From Opisthorchis felineus (taxonomy: Eukaryota > Platyhelminthes > Trematoda > Opisthorchiida > Opisthorchiidae): 64,000 nucleotides of DNA. How positions within the stretch are numbered: position 1 is the first letter of the stretch; the number at the start of each line of letters is the position of its first letter. The notes under the pieces are model-generated. The model made no database searches, was not told the origin of the DNA, and saw only the letters and a list, made by a program, of their open reading frames with translations. The stretch is taken from assembly GCA_004794785.1 (NCBI GenBank), contig SJOL01008347.1:1675096-1739095 (forward strand), written 5' to 3'. Below, piece after piece: positions 49,280 to 61,900 of the stretch. Made by a program: the position numbers and the translations under genes.

Positions 49280-50510
49280 TAACTCAAGCGTCCTAAGGTG
49301 CCTACATTTACAAACGTTTTACCTGACAGTCTGGAAAGGACGCCATTGACATCGATTAACCACCATTTTTTGCAGCCTCTCCGGTCACGCACCGTTCGCT
49401 GTAATCCAATCCTGGAAGGCGGACCGCAACAACAACACCCATAACCTTCGTAAATTCTTTCACATCCTTCCGCGAACTCACACATTGCCCACACCACAGT
49501 CTGCGCGATTCTGAAGTAGGAGTTGGAACCTATACGTATCTCGGTAGATGATGTTTCGGCATGTGTAGCACACAGCCAAGCTACCGCAGTCGATGATACT
49601 GAATGTTTACCGCGCAGGAAGTACCGGTTTTTTAACCAAATACCCGTTTTCCAATTGCCTCGTTAAGGGTTCTCCCGCGCCATCTGACAACATAAAAACT
49701 TTTGAGACAGCAGTGATAAATAACCTGAAGACGCCCCACATCATCTGTCCGCAGGGACTATGTCTCGCAACCGAACAACAAACAATGCGACACCTTACAA
49801 CGAGCCGCGTGGGACCCAGTGATACATCTTTTTGAGTCCACAAATGACGCAAATTGGAAAGCGTGGTTTTCCCCTTCGAGATTAGTACAACAACGGCAGC
49901 TATTGAATTATCCGGATTTTAAAGATCCTCTAGCGTTCACCTCATTACTTGATCAGTGATGAAGTTAAACAAGATGGGAAGAGAGGACATCTTTGTCGGA
50001 CACCACTCTTGTAGGAGAGCTATTAGAAAGCCTTCCATACACTTTCACACATCTGAAATTAGGTGAATATAGGAACTTGATCATGTTCACAAACCTTAGG
50101 GTATCTCCTCTTTGGCAAACGGGGTTAGAATAAATGAGGGATCGACATAATCGAACGCACACTTGAAGTCACGGGGGAAACAGGATTGTCGGTCCTCTGC
50201 ATGTTTGGCGCTACTATTCTATCTGACATGTTACGAAAAAATTGCTGATGCAAACTGCCGGGTCAAAAACCTGCTTGATGATAATAGGTCGTGAAATCCT
50301 GGCTCTGCCATAGAACGTCGAAGAATTTGGGAGACGGAAACCTTGTTATAAGAGGAGTCTATGCACAATGAAATAAACAGTAACGGACAAGTACATGATC
50401 GGAGTCCACAGGAGTAACCAAGATGGCGCGAAAGGAAGTCATCACCCCCATTACCAATAACTAATGGCATTTCTTGTTTTGGGAATGGCCACTATTATGC
50501 GTTATGTAGT
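49280..50510 (-). mobile_element. Dead non-LTR retrotransposon, internally deleted
   Basis: Conceptual blocks appear in the correct order on the minus strand but in shifting frames. They are: an SSSRF/QAGF-like block (50264-50280); CAFDYVDPS, the F-D-S-V-D catalytic A block (50139-50160); CVKVYGRLSNSSPTRV, the substrate-binding block (49990-50055); ILFNFITDQVMR (49940-49975); NLRHLWTQKDVSL (about 49823-49874); LLFGCET with LRTDDVGRLQV (about 49725-49790); HRLR-stop-LGCVLHMPKHHLPRY (49536-49595); and a diverged GRCRLPG/NRCQW end. This layout is that of the RT-plus-C-terminal-domain LINE family common in trematodes. Only about 65 bases separate ILFNFITDQ from NLRHLW, where an intact element has well over 100 codons. 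The Y-A-D-D block is therefore deleted. With stops and frameshifts as well, the copy cannot be active. Confidence 0.85.
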
Positions 50511-50900
50511 CAGCTGATTTTCGCTGCTCCTGAACTTAGCCCCGCGAAGAAGCGGTTTGTGACTAGCACACACCTACTGCAGTTTCAGTCCGCTGTATAT
50601 GCATTTCGCGTCTGCTCCAAGACGATCTACCGGTTGATCCTCATCAGTGTTGTGGTGATGTGGGGAAGAAGAAATACGTGAAGGAACGGGAGCCCCAGCG
50701 CTAGCCTGCTTTCGCCTAACCTCCCCGTTGTTTGCGGCAAGTGGGGCGACCGGGCTGATGTCACCACTCGACAGCCAAATTGACAAGACAGCCGTAAGCC
50801 CATGGATACTTTCCTGGCTCCCACACCTAGACAGGAGGGGACAACAGTCCTCAAACCAAGTCCTTGTCTACAAAGATGGATAGCAAGCCAATGGGTGAGT
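50511..50900. other. GC-richer segment next to the retrotransposon
   Basis: The stretch is clearly richer in G and C than its surroundings, especially 50620-50880, and has long open frames in several registers for that reason. It lies immediately upstream of the recognisable LINE blocks on the minus strand, so it could be the eroded 5' part of the same element. No endonuclease motif is visible. Confidence 0.3.
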
Positions 50901-53651
50901 CCCGACCTACTACCATATCAATACAAGTTATTTAAACAACAGTTCGTGGCGCGTGTTCCAAGCCTCAGTATGAAAGACCGCAGGACGGTGTTCGTCAATT
51001 TTTTCCAAAATGGCCTAGGTGATCCTATAATCTCTACAAAAAAAAATTCGCAGATGTATTTCAATCTCCAATGTTCCGTTTTAGAAGGGAAGGCTCATTT
51101 GGCTTGACTGTACTGGAGGACCATTGGGGCTAGCCTTTGGTCACAAATAACTTCGTTGACGCCATTTCACTTCTGTTGAAAAAATCTTGGCAATTACGCC
51201 TGTCGCACCTGGAGTAACTTAAGAGGTCCTCTCTTAAGTGGTTGGCACCCCCCTCATTTGCGGTACGTGGTTTCAAGGTCAACATCCAGTGTGCAGGTTG
51301 CTATCAGTGCCTGTAAACAAATGATGCAAACTGCGTATTGAACAAAGCAAGGCTTTGAGCAAAGCCTGGCGATAAACTACTTTACGCGATCGTATTTGCA
51401 CCACTGAGAGAATCCAGCCGAGACAAGTTGTTATGGCAACTTAAATAATGCCGTTCTGACTGTAATTCACTAAATTTCGCTGCACGCGCAAATGTCTACA
51501 TTGTGCAGGTTTAGGATGTTCCTGTTTCCAAGGGATAAAAGTAGACATAATGTTGTGCTGTGAATGCTCACAGTTGACTGATCTACAAAGCGTCTCTCTT
51601 GAGATGGAGTCCCAGTGAAAAACCCTGTCAATAGGTTTTGGCGAACTTGATATTACACGTGCTTACTCACTGCAAAAAACTGACGTTTTCCGGGAAAATC
51701 CTGCCCGTCACTTGCACTGAATGTAAGCACTTAAGGTAGATTAGTAAGAATTCTAAACCTTCCTGAGAGGTATTCTGAAAATAACCCACGATTGTATTTT
51801 TTAAGTTTTGCGCTAAGCGTTTTGCTCCCTCGCTAGGTTTAATCTAATGAGGAGTTAGAAGCTTTTCAGATTGGAACATCACAGTTGGGAATAATGTCAC
51901 AGCAGTCAACAGAAAATGGCCGGAAATCCTAATGTCAACCTTGACGAAATTATGGAGAATTTGTCATACTTTATGTCCCGTTCAATGTGGTGAGTCAACC
52001 TGCGATAAAATAAAACACACGACAGAACAAGAGGGTGGTGTGAGTAGAAAAAGCTGTTGGAACAGGAAACTGGCAATAAAAACCCTATGGCTGAGCATTT
52101 GTATTCAGGCTATAAGAGATAGCTGCATTAACGTTGAAAATGGAGATGAATTATACATGAACTTGGTACGCATTAGAATTCACAAAATGAATTTGGTATT
52201 TGTGAAGAAGGGGGAGAGTTACTCTGATAGGAATCAGTCCTTCACTTTAAAATATCATATGTTCACCAGCCTATTTTAAAGAGGTTGAGTTCATACAACA
52301 GATACGATGGATATATTATCTGCGAATCTGAGGAAATGACCGCGTCGATTAACGTGAAACCAAAGGACAATTCCGGTAATACAATGAAAAGATTGTCAAC
52401 GAAAATGCGTCTCCGTGGTCAAATTTCTTGTTTTACCAGTTAACCAGAAAATCTATACGGTAACATATTTGAAGTCATGCCAACTGCTTCGATATTATAT
52501 TGCCCAGAGTGGAATGCTGTCATGCGTGCAAAGCCACCTGAACAGATTATGCGTCAAAATAAAACACCCATGACCGGGCGAAACAAGTCGCCTCACTCAA
52601 CAGAATCCTAGGTGAATCCACCGCATTTTTTACTCATCGTACCTCACGCCTGGTGATCGGCAAGTAATGGTTTTCAGCGGATTGTTTTACTTCAGAAGGG
52701 ACCCAAGACTCCGATTCCATTCACCCGAACAAGATGAAGGAGTACACAGCGTCACTATTTACCTACAATAAAAACCTAACAGAAGGAAGTGGATAACTGT
52801 GCAGCGAGACAAAATTCTGGATGAGGCTCCAGTGTAATGGATGTTTTCTACAGTGCCTCCATGATTTCGGTGACCTGATAAGACTTGTGGCATGGACAAT
52901 CATAGTCCTCTGAAAAAAGCCTCATGTTGTCGTTGATCCGGCCAGATTCTTTTCTGGACTTCGTTTTATATGCTTAAAGAATGCCGTAAGGTGAAAATGC
53001 GCTAGCACCGAAGCCCCCTTCGTGCATACCCCCTAAAAGGAATACTCACCGTGCGGAGGTTTCCTCTCACTGCAGACCTATCTCAATGAAACGACTGCCA
53101 GATCTAAGCAGGATAGACAGTGGGTTTAGAATACTGCATACCCCATTGCCTGCCACTCTAAACTGACACTCATACCCATTACAAAAGGTGTGCCAATTAG
53201 ACTGGACTATACTTGGCCGGCAATTTAGTCTTTGATAAACATGCGGTGCAATGCTAGCTGTAAGGCAGTCTGAAGGTACTAAGGCTGGATAATGGGTCGA
53301 GAATAATCCAAATATTATTCCAATTGTTGTGCAAAAATACGCCTGTTTCAAACTTTTCCTGCTTGGTGCCTCTTGTTTGAGTTATTGGATTAGCAAAACC
53401 AATATTTTTTTAACAAATGACGTTTGCCTTATTTCAAAATCTCTATATTCTGGAAATACCATCACTTGTTTTCATTGTGTTCTAATACAGAAACCCTCAT
53501 TTGTTTCTAACATTTACCAGAGGAGCAAGAGGATGGAAGAACACCAGATATTTGTGGTACTTAGTGTGAAGATAGTCTGGGAGCAGATTGGCCTGAAATA
53601 AGTCAGTCCTGAAAGGCAACGAGATCTGTTGCATCTTCGAGGTTCAGCATT
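50901..53651. other. Non-coding stretch with unassigned frames
   Basis: An ATG frame at 51932-52279 (115 codons, cysteine-rich near its N-terminus) and a minus-strand frame at 53067-53351 (hydrophobic start, several cysteines, no ATG) were inspected. Neither shows a family signature or a convincing pair of splice sites. No repeats or RNA genes stand out. Confidence 0.4.
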
Positions 53652-53681
53652 CGATATATATATATATATATATATATATCG
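53652..53681. repeat. (AT)n microsatellite
   Basis: An uninterrupted AT dinucleotide run is bounded by CG on each side, making the whole block self-complementary. It is a typical slippage-prone repeat. Confidence 0.95.
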
Positions 53682-56600
53682 GCGCAAATTTTGGAATCGC
53701 AGGAAGGACGGTTACTTATAAAATTACCGAACGCGTAATTTCTTCACTCACTTGATACTAAAACGCTACGCGTGATCTTTCTTGAGGTTGCACATTTTTA
53801 GTGATTTATCGAGGGGCTGTTGGTCGTTAAACGTAAATTAACGTCCGTGTACTCTAGTAAGGAACGATATGCTTGTAGATAAAACTAACTAAATTATCCT
53901 GAAAAGACAGTCGGCTCACAAATGCGACAGGAGTGGACTGTCGTGTTTCAATTTGCCTAATACTTTTATTCCTAGACCGGAAAATTACCCGACAGAATTT
54001 GACACCAGTTCGGTCAAACAAGTCGCTGAGCGAGGAAATCCTGTCAGTATATGAGCATATGAAAAATCTAATTATCAGGCGCTCACATTCGTAGGAACTT
54101 GTTACTAGGACAAAGTCAGTTCGATCTGTAGAATATTATTTAGCTTGAATGAGATTGTACTTAGTAGATAAATCAATAGCCGCATTCTGGAAGGGAGGTA
54201 TACCGTTACGGGAACAAACGGGGGAGCAGAAGTAATCTCGTTAACCTGAGAGCGAGTTGGTACAAGATAGCCTCCACCTCCACTTTTATTTTGTACTCCC
54301 CTAGCTACCTAAAGCTTTTATCCTCTCCACTCCTATCCGCAAGCGCACACATACACACACGTTCTTGCCTTCAGTTTGTGACTCGTTAGGCTGCCTTGAA
54401 GCGATTCTTGAGGTAATTAGATTACCTGAGCCAAAAGTAACAACAGAATAGCTTTGGCCTACCTATACGTCAGCATCAGCATGACAGCCTGCAAAAGGCT
54501 GAAACGGCAAAAATGTGGGAACAAAACGTATCGGCGAGTGGCATCATAATCTAGCATATCAGCTGGTGACGGCAGGGTGTGAAAGGGCTTTTTCGAACCA
54601 TGTCAAATATTATGTACGTTATCGTAAGCTGTATAGTTCCGTTGAGACACTTTCACGGAAAGACGATAAGCACATATCTATGAGGCCCTTCTTGGTATTT
54701 ACATACAGCTTAACGTATGGACGGATGGCTGTGCGAGCAGCGTTGTGAGGCTGCGGTTGATAACAACGATATTAATCAGATGCAAATCTATGCCATGTTA
54801 ACATCGCGTGTAACAGGTCAAGCGTCCTGATTTGCACACCATAGCACGAAAGAACCGAACTGAGTGCGTATTTACATAAACTTCTGCCGGCTGATGTCAT
54901 CATTGGAGTCCACCATGCTAGTGCTTCAGCGTGTCAAAGTAACCATTCAAAGAAACCGACAGATGGATAAACGTATCGATTATGTGAGCTAACTTAGGGC
55001 GAGATAAGTTCTTTCAATATTTGTGCTAGATAAGCATAAGTGGACAGCTATGCTGTCCCGTCCAGTTTGTATTCACAATCAAAACCACTGCTGTGAGTAC
55101 GTAGTACGAGGATTTTGATTTCTCCTTGCAACAGAAATAATAACATGGACTGCAAATCCCGGGACTTTCAACCACAATCTACAGGATTATGATGTTTTCA
55201 ACTGAAAGTGATGCTCAAAGGCAAACTAATGTACAATTTGGCACAATATTTGGGATGTCGCGCTATATTTTCATGATACAACAAACTACTCGTGGATCTT
55301 CTGAAAACGCTTCTGGAGCGCAGTACAGGTTTCACCTTTCTTGAATCTTATTAGGTGGATGCAGCTGAAGTACGTCCCAAATGATAAATTTAGTTAAGCC
55401 ACTCTTTAACACCAACGTAAGCTTCGACTGGGTGTATCTCGCCGCTGGCGCGAAATTTTGTGGTCAAACGTAAGGTTAGCGGAAACACGGGACTACACCA
55501 CTCTGATTAGCCTCAAGGACTGTGAAACCGGTAGTGAGCCACCGAAGGACTTTCAGCAACCCTATGAGTCCTGTGTTATTACATTCAATAATTCAATTCA
55601 ATTCAGTCAATTCAAAACGGACCAGGAGAAGTTCCGACCTAACTTTAGTACCTAGTTTCCAGCTTAAATTTGCTAATAAATTTTCAAAATGGGGGCCGGT
55701 AAGATCCAAATGACGCTAGTCGTAGGGTGGCCAAAAAGTGTGTGATTGGCCTTCAAATACATTCAGGCGATCTGCGAGGAAGCTTCCAGTTTACATCCCG
55801 CAGGCTCCAAAGAATTGTGGCAGACAGGTTGATTTGGAACTTCTCTAAAGCAACGTAGGCGGCCATCACCGGTATGACAAGTAATTCACTGGCTCCTCAT
55901 GGAAAAAGTCAGCTCACCTTTCTGACCAGTGGTTTCCTTCCAGAACAGGTTCCGTGACACATGACAAATGTCTCGAGACATCAGTGTATGCGGATGAAAT
56001 AAGATCATGTTTCCCAAAGTATGACTGCAGCGACCTGTCTGTTTAACGATTTTCTACAGAGTCTTCTATAACACAGACGTAAAACTAATAGGACGATAAT
56101 TTGTGAGGGTGTAGTATACTAAACCCTATGAATGGGATTAACTACGTTAATCTTCTGGCATTTGGAAAGAAGTCCTTCGTCCGGAGAAGGATGACAAATC
56201 CAAGGGAGTGTAACATCTGGAGGAACTGAAGCACGTGAGAATAAACCTTACCTAGATCTAGAACAGAAAAAGTCATTAATTTTGCGGAGTACAAATATGA
56301 TATTCAGAAGTTCAGGTTATGATGACTACAAACCTTTGAGAGCCAGAAGGAAGAATTAGCGATTTATTGGGACATAGTGTCATCCATATTGGTCTAAACC
56401 TCCCCCTCCATTTATTTTTACTATCTAGAAATAAAAGTGGAACCCTAGACCCACATTTGGTCCTACTAATAACATACAACGAACGACATACGTTAAGAGA
56501 GATGCAGCGCTTGACATTGAACTACCAGATGGTTATTACAGGTCCTTTGTTTGTTGTTACTACGTACCGAAAAGTCTATAACAGTAACAGTTTTCTGGAT

Positions 56601-58957
56601 GACTGTTAGGTTAACAATTGCTCAAAAATTCGTCCCATTCTCCAGTGAAATATTGGTTTTAAAACTGACTGTAGGGCTTTTTGATTATGGTACTCATTGG
56701 AGAACAGTCAAGCTTTAGGAGAGTATCGGAACCACCAGGGTAGAGCATCTCACCGGATCTACAAGTCCTATTTATTCAGGTACGTAAGGGATAGGTGTTA
56801 TGACCGCAATATTACACAATATCTACCGTTATATTAGAGTCAAAAATTGGAGCAATCTGGGCAACTTAGAGCTTATTCTGTCCCACCAAATCACTGAGTA
56901 TTTTGATACATTAAAACAGCGAGCTGGCCCCCAAGAAGAAGGATGACTCTTCCTTCACAGACACAATTTTTGTCTGAAGCGACAAGCATACAGCCGGGAA
57001 CGTGAATTACAGGGTCGTAGATAACCATGTCTCCATAGAAGTAAACAAACCCAATTTGGATTCACTTGGAAAAGGCCTCACTTCATTCATTTCACAGACG
57101 CCTTATGTTGGAAAATAAATCAGTTACCACTGTAAAGTTGAGATTAGTGGGCAGAAGATGGCGCACGACCAAACTAATCAGGAACACTTCGGTGCCACCT
57201 GAGACTCCACAATACCCAGCTTAGTTTCGCCATGAGTATGTTTTCTTAGTTCCATGATGCGTCCATCACTTAAATTCTGAAATCTGAAAATAAGTCACAT
57301 ATCTTTTCTACGCAAAACGTTTGGGAAAACATGTTTCGTGATTCACCTTTTGAGCCAAACTCGAATGTGATGCGCTGGGTCCCATTCTCCTCTGATACTC
57401 TTACGCCAAAACGCACGCCCATTCACCAGCCTCGAACAGTTTACTGAAAATTCTGTAAAGTTCTGGCCATTGGCCACTTGGTTGAATGCACCTTTCAGTG
57501 TAACTCGGGTACGTTCAAAAGGGTGCCTCTGATAGTTGGGATCGGGAAGGCGGAATATCATACACTTTTGTCTTTGGTTCCAAGTTTTATGAAAGTCCAA
57601 CAAAGTATTCAGTTTGTAATGTTATTGTGATGTCTGGCTGCGCTGTAGGCAGATAGATGAATGGATAAGAAAAGCTTAAATAGACATAGACACTACTCCC
57701 TCTCTGTGATCACTAAACAGCTTGTCTAGTGCGCCTTTGTTTGAAAGGTACAGTATTCTCAGTGTAATAATAAAAGACAAAATGTCCTCTGAATCGGATT
57801 GATCGAGATTGATGCGGTTACCAGATACTCACAAATGGGGGACCAAATATTCGGGCCCAAATATGTAAGTGGTTAATTATCTTGGTCTGCCTGAGCAGCG
57901 GAGCGAAAGCAAAACTACTCTTGTGACTACATAGAGGTTTCACTTGTACAAACTAAAGATTAATTCTCGTGAAAGCTTGAATCGTCTTGCTCCAAAATAT
58001 CTCTTTAGAACTTTGGAGAGTAACATTTCTCAAGGATAGAGTACAGTTACAAGCAAGAAGATTGAAGAACACTGTCGTTTTCACGTGTGATATCTGAAAT
58101 CTTACCAGGGCATTGTATTGTTTACATAAATTGCAGCGCGGAACGGTCTCATACGGAATTGTACTTCGTACTGCGAGGTTTTCATGCTAATAACCATTTG
58201 GCTGTTGAGCGCATTTTAGGACACTCAGTTGTATGAAGAGGCCAGAGATCACCGTCACTTTATTGTGTGCCGGTTGATTTCTACCCAGAACAAAACCTTT
58301 TGCCACATTTCCCGCTTGAAGCTCGGCAACTAGTCAAACACGTATGCTGCTGAAATCTGCTCCCCGTGATTTAAATGTAGTTTTGTAAATGCAATCACCT
58401 GATCTGTTTGGAAAAAGCTGTGTCGAGCAGGCTATGATGTCTAAATTTCAATCAAATCTAGCATTGTGTAATCAGGAAACGAATGATTTCTGAGTGTGAA
58501 TTAAAGATGTGCGTTGCCGTTGGGTTTTTCAAGTGCACTTTTGACTAGTCGGTCAGTAGGATGGACAGGATTTTTTTTCCGAATAAACGAGAAAATCAAA
58601 CTTGCGGAAAAAGATTAATCGATTATTAAATCCGTATGTCAGTGTGATTTCATCACGAATTCATCAAATTAGTTGTGCAGAGCGATGTTAATGCACCGGG
58701 CGAAGGACTTTTTGGCTACCATCGGCAATACTGTCCATATTCCTGGATGGGGATAGTGATGTCTGTTTTCTTTGACCATGCAAATCCTTCTGACCCGTTG
58801 TGGTATTATGAATGATATATATGCTAGCTAAAGCTCAAACCTTGGGAGACTAAAATAAACTGTGTTTGATACACAGTTTTTAACTTATATGCAAACTGTG
58901 CCTCACTACCACTTTACTAGATTTTTCACCACAACTTAAAAAACTAAGTGCTGCAAC
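53682..58957. other. Non-coding stretch, one unassigned frame
   Basis: The best frame is 57343-57603 (minus), with protein-like composition and an AAAAG|GTGAAT donor-like end near 57346. It lacks an ATG and a good acceptor, and I do not recognise the family. No other exon, RNA gene or transposon block is supported. Confidence 0.4.
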
Positions 58958-58983
58958 CATATGGGCCCATCATATGGGCCCAC
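58958..58983. repeat. 13-bp tandem duplication containing a palindrome
   Basis: CATATGGGCCCAT is followed directly by CATATGGGCCCAC. The inner ATGGGCCCAT is itself a perfect palindrome. It is a short slippage duplication with no evident function. Confidence 0.7.
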
Positions 58984-61900
58984 TAGGCATATAAATGTAT
59001 AAATAAAAAGTGCGCATATAAAGAGCAAAGTTGGAATGCAACTGTCCAATAGAATTAGTCAATAAAATTCTGCTGCAGGTTGGAGAGCTAGTTGCGATTA
59101 AGTTTTGAAATCAGGCTGACCTTGGGAGCAGACTGGGCTATTGCGAAGCAACTATTTCCACGTGACGCCTCTGGTGACACATGGTCGTTGATTCTAGCTG
59201 GACTGTGATTCTTCTAGTTAGTCTGAGTGCATTAGGCGGACGGCCTTGGAGTGATTTGTTGTCACTTGATAGATCACACTGAATGATCCGCCCATTAGGG
59301 ATCCTAAGAGAATGCAGTGTAAGTTGAAAACTCAAACAAATCCATAGATCAATTCAGATATGTTGTCGACGGGAGCAGTTTCATTGTCCAACGTTTTGGT
59401 GTTCATTTTCATCCCTTTATTATTTATGTAGTTGCCCGAAGAGATCTCAGTGAGATCATACAACTGCAACGCTGATGTTTCTATTACAGTATTGATATCT
59501 AAGATTAAGAAACTGATAAAAGGACACTTATTTGTTTACTGACTAAAAAGTTTTCGAGATCGTAAGTAGGAGTTTAGAGTCGATATTTCAAGGAAATAAA
59601 GGTGACATCTAGAATCTGAGAAGCCCTTCCAAATTTACCATCTCCACAATGTGGATTCTCAATGTGTTATTGCATATCGTCTAGTAACCGTTTATCTCAT
59701 CCATGCTATTAAATAGCAATACTGTTTTCTAATGACAAAGTTTGGAATAGGGTAAATTACACTATCCGCAGGGTCTCTTAGTGACGAAAACTTCACTTAG
59801 GATGCTGCGTCATTCATCTAGTATGGTCAGTTTTTTTAAAGACATGAGAACACGACGCAGGGACCGCGGTAATTAAACTCTTGCCAACGGGTTTAGCATG
59901 TTTACTTCAGAGGTTATTTTGTGTAGCACAACTCTGTTATAAACAGTCAGGTTTGGGAATAGTTTACTTGAGCACACTCTATACAACCATAGCTTGACCA
60001 AATACACTGATCTCTGATTTTCTCATGTGATGTCCTTTGTCTGTCTAGTCATGAAGTTCGAGTGTGTAATTTCAAATTGTTCGAATTCAGGAATATTTTG
60101 GCCACAGAAAAATGCATTTTAAACATTTGCAGTTTGGATTCACCTGGCGCAGTCGGTAGGGAGATGGCTAGAACACTACCATTTTGGCAGTCTTGTAAAA
60201 CAGAAAGGATTTAATCACCTGCGATTAGTACTGCTGTTAGTGTCGGATCCCCAATTTGATTTAATCTAACATTACGAGATAGCTGCGCTTATGCCGCAAA
60301 ATGTGGTCAGACGGCATTTGTTGAATTTGAAATGTAGTGAAACAGGTTTGAAGTTGACATTCTTAAGATTTACGGACGCACAAAACTCCCTTTACTGTCA
60401 GTGTTGACTTATTTTAACAGTACTACTAGGGCATTTTTGGAGACATAGTGTCATAATGAGGGACGTTTGATAAACCCGGATTGTTGAAAATTTCTCCCCA
60501 GTTCATCTTTAGCATGAAGAGATTTTGAATTTTTGAATCGAGATTTCTTCCTGGAGGCAAAGTCAGTCTATGCTGAATAACCGAAAAGCGCCGTATATTC
60601 CTTTAACCTCCACAGGATACAAGACCCTTCCGTTTATAAAGTCGTCATTAGAAAATTGATACCAGAACATGAAGGCTAGTGGGGTCTGTGTGTTTGATTG
60701 GTGACTGATGCCACACGCTGTCTACGAGTTGCCCACACTGGAGCTAAGCAGCTGGTGGCCGGAATGATATACTGTTCAGAAGTTGAACGCAAGTTAGCAT
60801 ATTAGAATTTGTGTGATCCACAGGAGAGATGAAACAGCCGTATGACGCTTCTCGGCTTTTTACCATAAACAAACTTCACTCACGGAATGAAAATGTGGGT
60901 GACACCTGAAGTCTCTTCCATCTTACATGAGGTTGAAATATGAAGCGAAATGTTTCGCAGTTATTTAATAGTTACTTAAGGATGTTTTCCGATTACACCA
61001 AGTGTTACTGAACACCCATGTTAACAAAATCGTTTACATGTTTGCAAACCAAAACGATTTTATCAGTTAATCGATCACCGAAAAACCAAAAACGTGTTTC
61101 TTCCGCTCTACAACGTAAGGCACTATCGGAACACACCATTCTTTGGCTGAGTCGGACGAGTCTGGAGTGAATTACGGGTAAAAACGTAATTTAGATAATG
61201 CACTATTTTAGGATGATTAAACAAACATAAAAAACAGGTTAATAAACAAAGTTTTACATCGCTGCACAGTTAAATCTTCTCATTCAGTAAAACAGACCAA
61301 TGTAAAGACTGGTCCAAGAAAATAAATAAAAGAAAATAAATCATTTTCTATAAGTCAGATAAAAGAGAAGCAAGTGCAATGAGGCAAACAGATAAGGAAA
61401 TTGGCGGATGCAGAAATGACGCATCTGGCTTCAATTTTTAAAGCACTTGGGTTACTTAGTTTTTTGCTTCTATTGTTATCTTGTAGCAACAGGAAAAGTT
61501 AAACTGATCATTTGGAGGATGGTTGTTTGCTCTTATTCATTCGCGAAATAAAAATGAGCATATCAATGGCGAGTCTAAGATATGAACACTCCGAATTTCG
61601 CTCGCCTCTCAACTGGCTGAGTTGTCTTCAAGAATGAGGTAGTTTTTGCGGATCACGCAGTTTTTTCCTGAGGAAGCATTTTCTTTCCATGTCTACATGG
61701 TCACTGACTCATCACGAGGCTCCGCAACATAGTAACACGCAGGTGATGTCACCTTGGTTGGCAAAGAAACTCTTGCGATATAATTGCCTAGCCCAGAGGA
61801 TTAATCATAGGCCATTTACTTTGTTTGCGCTACCAGCGTTCTAACCGATAGTGGCTACCGAGAGTAAGAAATCACTGTTTGGAATGTGGTGCTTTAAGTT

